A DNA stretch of 12,170 bases from Pseudomonadota bacterium. GTDB taxonomy: Bacteria; Pseudomonadota; Alphaproteobacteria; Caulobacterales; Caulobacteraceae. This document shows positions 12,153 to 12,170 of the stretch, piece by piece. The translations under genes and the position numbers were made by a program. How positions within the stretch are numbered: position 1 is the first letter of the stretch; each line of letters begins with the position of its first letter. The notes under the pieces are model-generated. The model searched no databases and was not told the origin of the DNA. It worked only from the letters and a program-made list of their open reading frames with translations. The stretch is taken from contig JAEYQX010000099.1 in NCBI GenBank assembly GCA_023409795.1, positions 1-12,170 on the forward strand, in the 5' to 3' direction.

Positions 12153-12170
12153 TCCCGGCCTTCGCCGGGA
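12153..12170 (-). repeat. REP-like hairpin, second copy in opposite orientation, at the window edge
   Basis: The last 18 bases form TCCCGGC-CTTC-GCCGGGA, the reverse complement of the first copy. Similarity continues inward: the reversed second copy reads CCGGGATCCAGA against CCGGGACCCAGA, so about 24 bases match with one difference. The element may extend past the window. Two inverted copies flanking about 70 bases resemble a BIME-type repeat unit. Confidence 0.8.

Overview
The window is high-GC bacterial DNA that reads as a chromosomal stretch of an alphaproteobacterium, most likely Caulobacterales (Brevundimonas- or Caulobacter-like). The main reasons are a class I (archaeal-type) lysyl-tRNA synthetase, TTAA-N7-TTAA sites of the CtrA type, and the hairpin repeat around CCCGGCGAAGGCCGGG at the right end. 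The genus is inference. No rRNA, tRNA, CRISPR array, insertion sequence or integrase is visible, and no gap between genes exceeds about 255 bases.

Left part (1-3634). The 5' two thirds of dadA (D-amino acid dehydrogenase) runs off the left edge on the minus strand. It is divergent from an Lrp/AsnC-family regulator, the usual arrangement for DadR-like control of D-amino acid catabolism. Next come class I lysS with a strong terminator, then a single-gene unit for a secreted glycine-zipper/SH3 protein with its own terminator.

Middle part (3633-7960), all minus strand. Reading leftwards from 7960 these are: a hybrid sensor-kinase-like protein with a CBS-pair-like N-terminus, a degenerate kinase core and an intact receiver; a tandem double-hotdog thioesterase; a small unrecognised helical protein with CtrA-type boxes upstream; a five-helix membrane protein in a low-GC patch behind a perfect 10-bp hairpin; and a LexA/CI-like S24 repressor with intact self-cleavage residues behind two CCT..AGG palindromes. 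The patch at about 4315-4860 has the clearest signs of foreign origin.

Right part (8060-12170). queC and queE overlap by one base and provide two steps of queuosine (preQ0) synthesis. A probable three-gene cassette follows: a three-helix membrane protein, an ECF sigma factor, and a two-helix membrane protein translationally coupled to the sigma gene by an ATGA overlap. The last is a candidate anti-sigma factor without a zinc motif. Convergent to it are a small lipoprotein gene and, further right, a pirin gene with its own terminator. The final 110 bases carry two inverted REP-like hairpins.

The items most worth following up are the histidine-less hybrid kinase, the CtrA-type control region of the unknown 115-residue protein, the ECF cassette, and the S24 repressor next to the low-GC membrane gene. 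I did not find a clear multi-gene defence system, secondary-metabolite cluster or mobile element.
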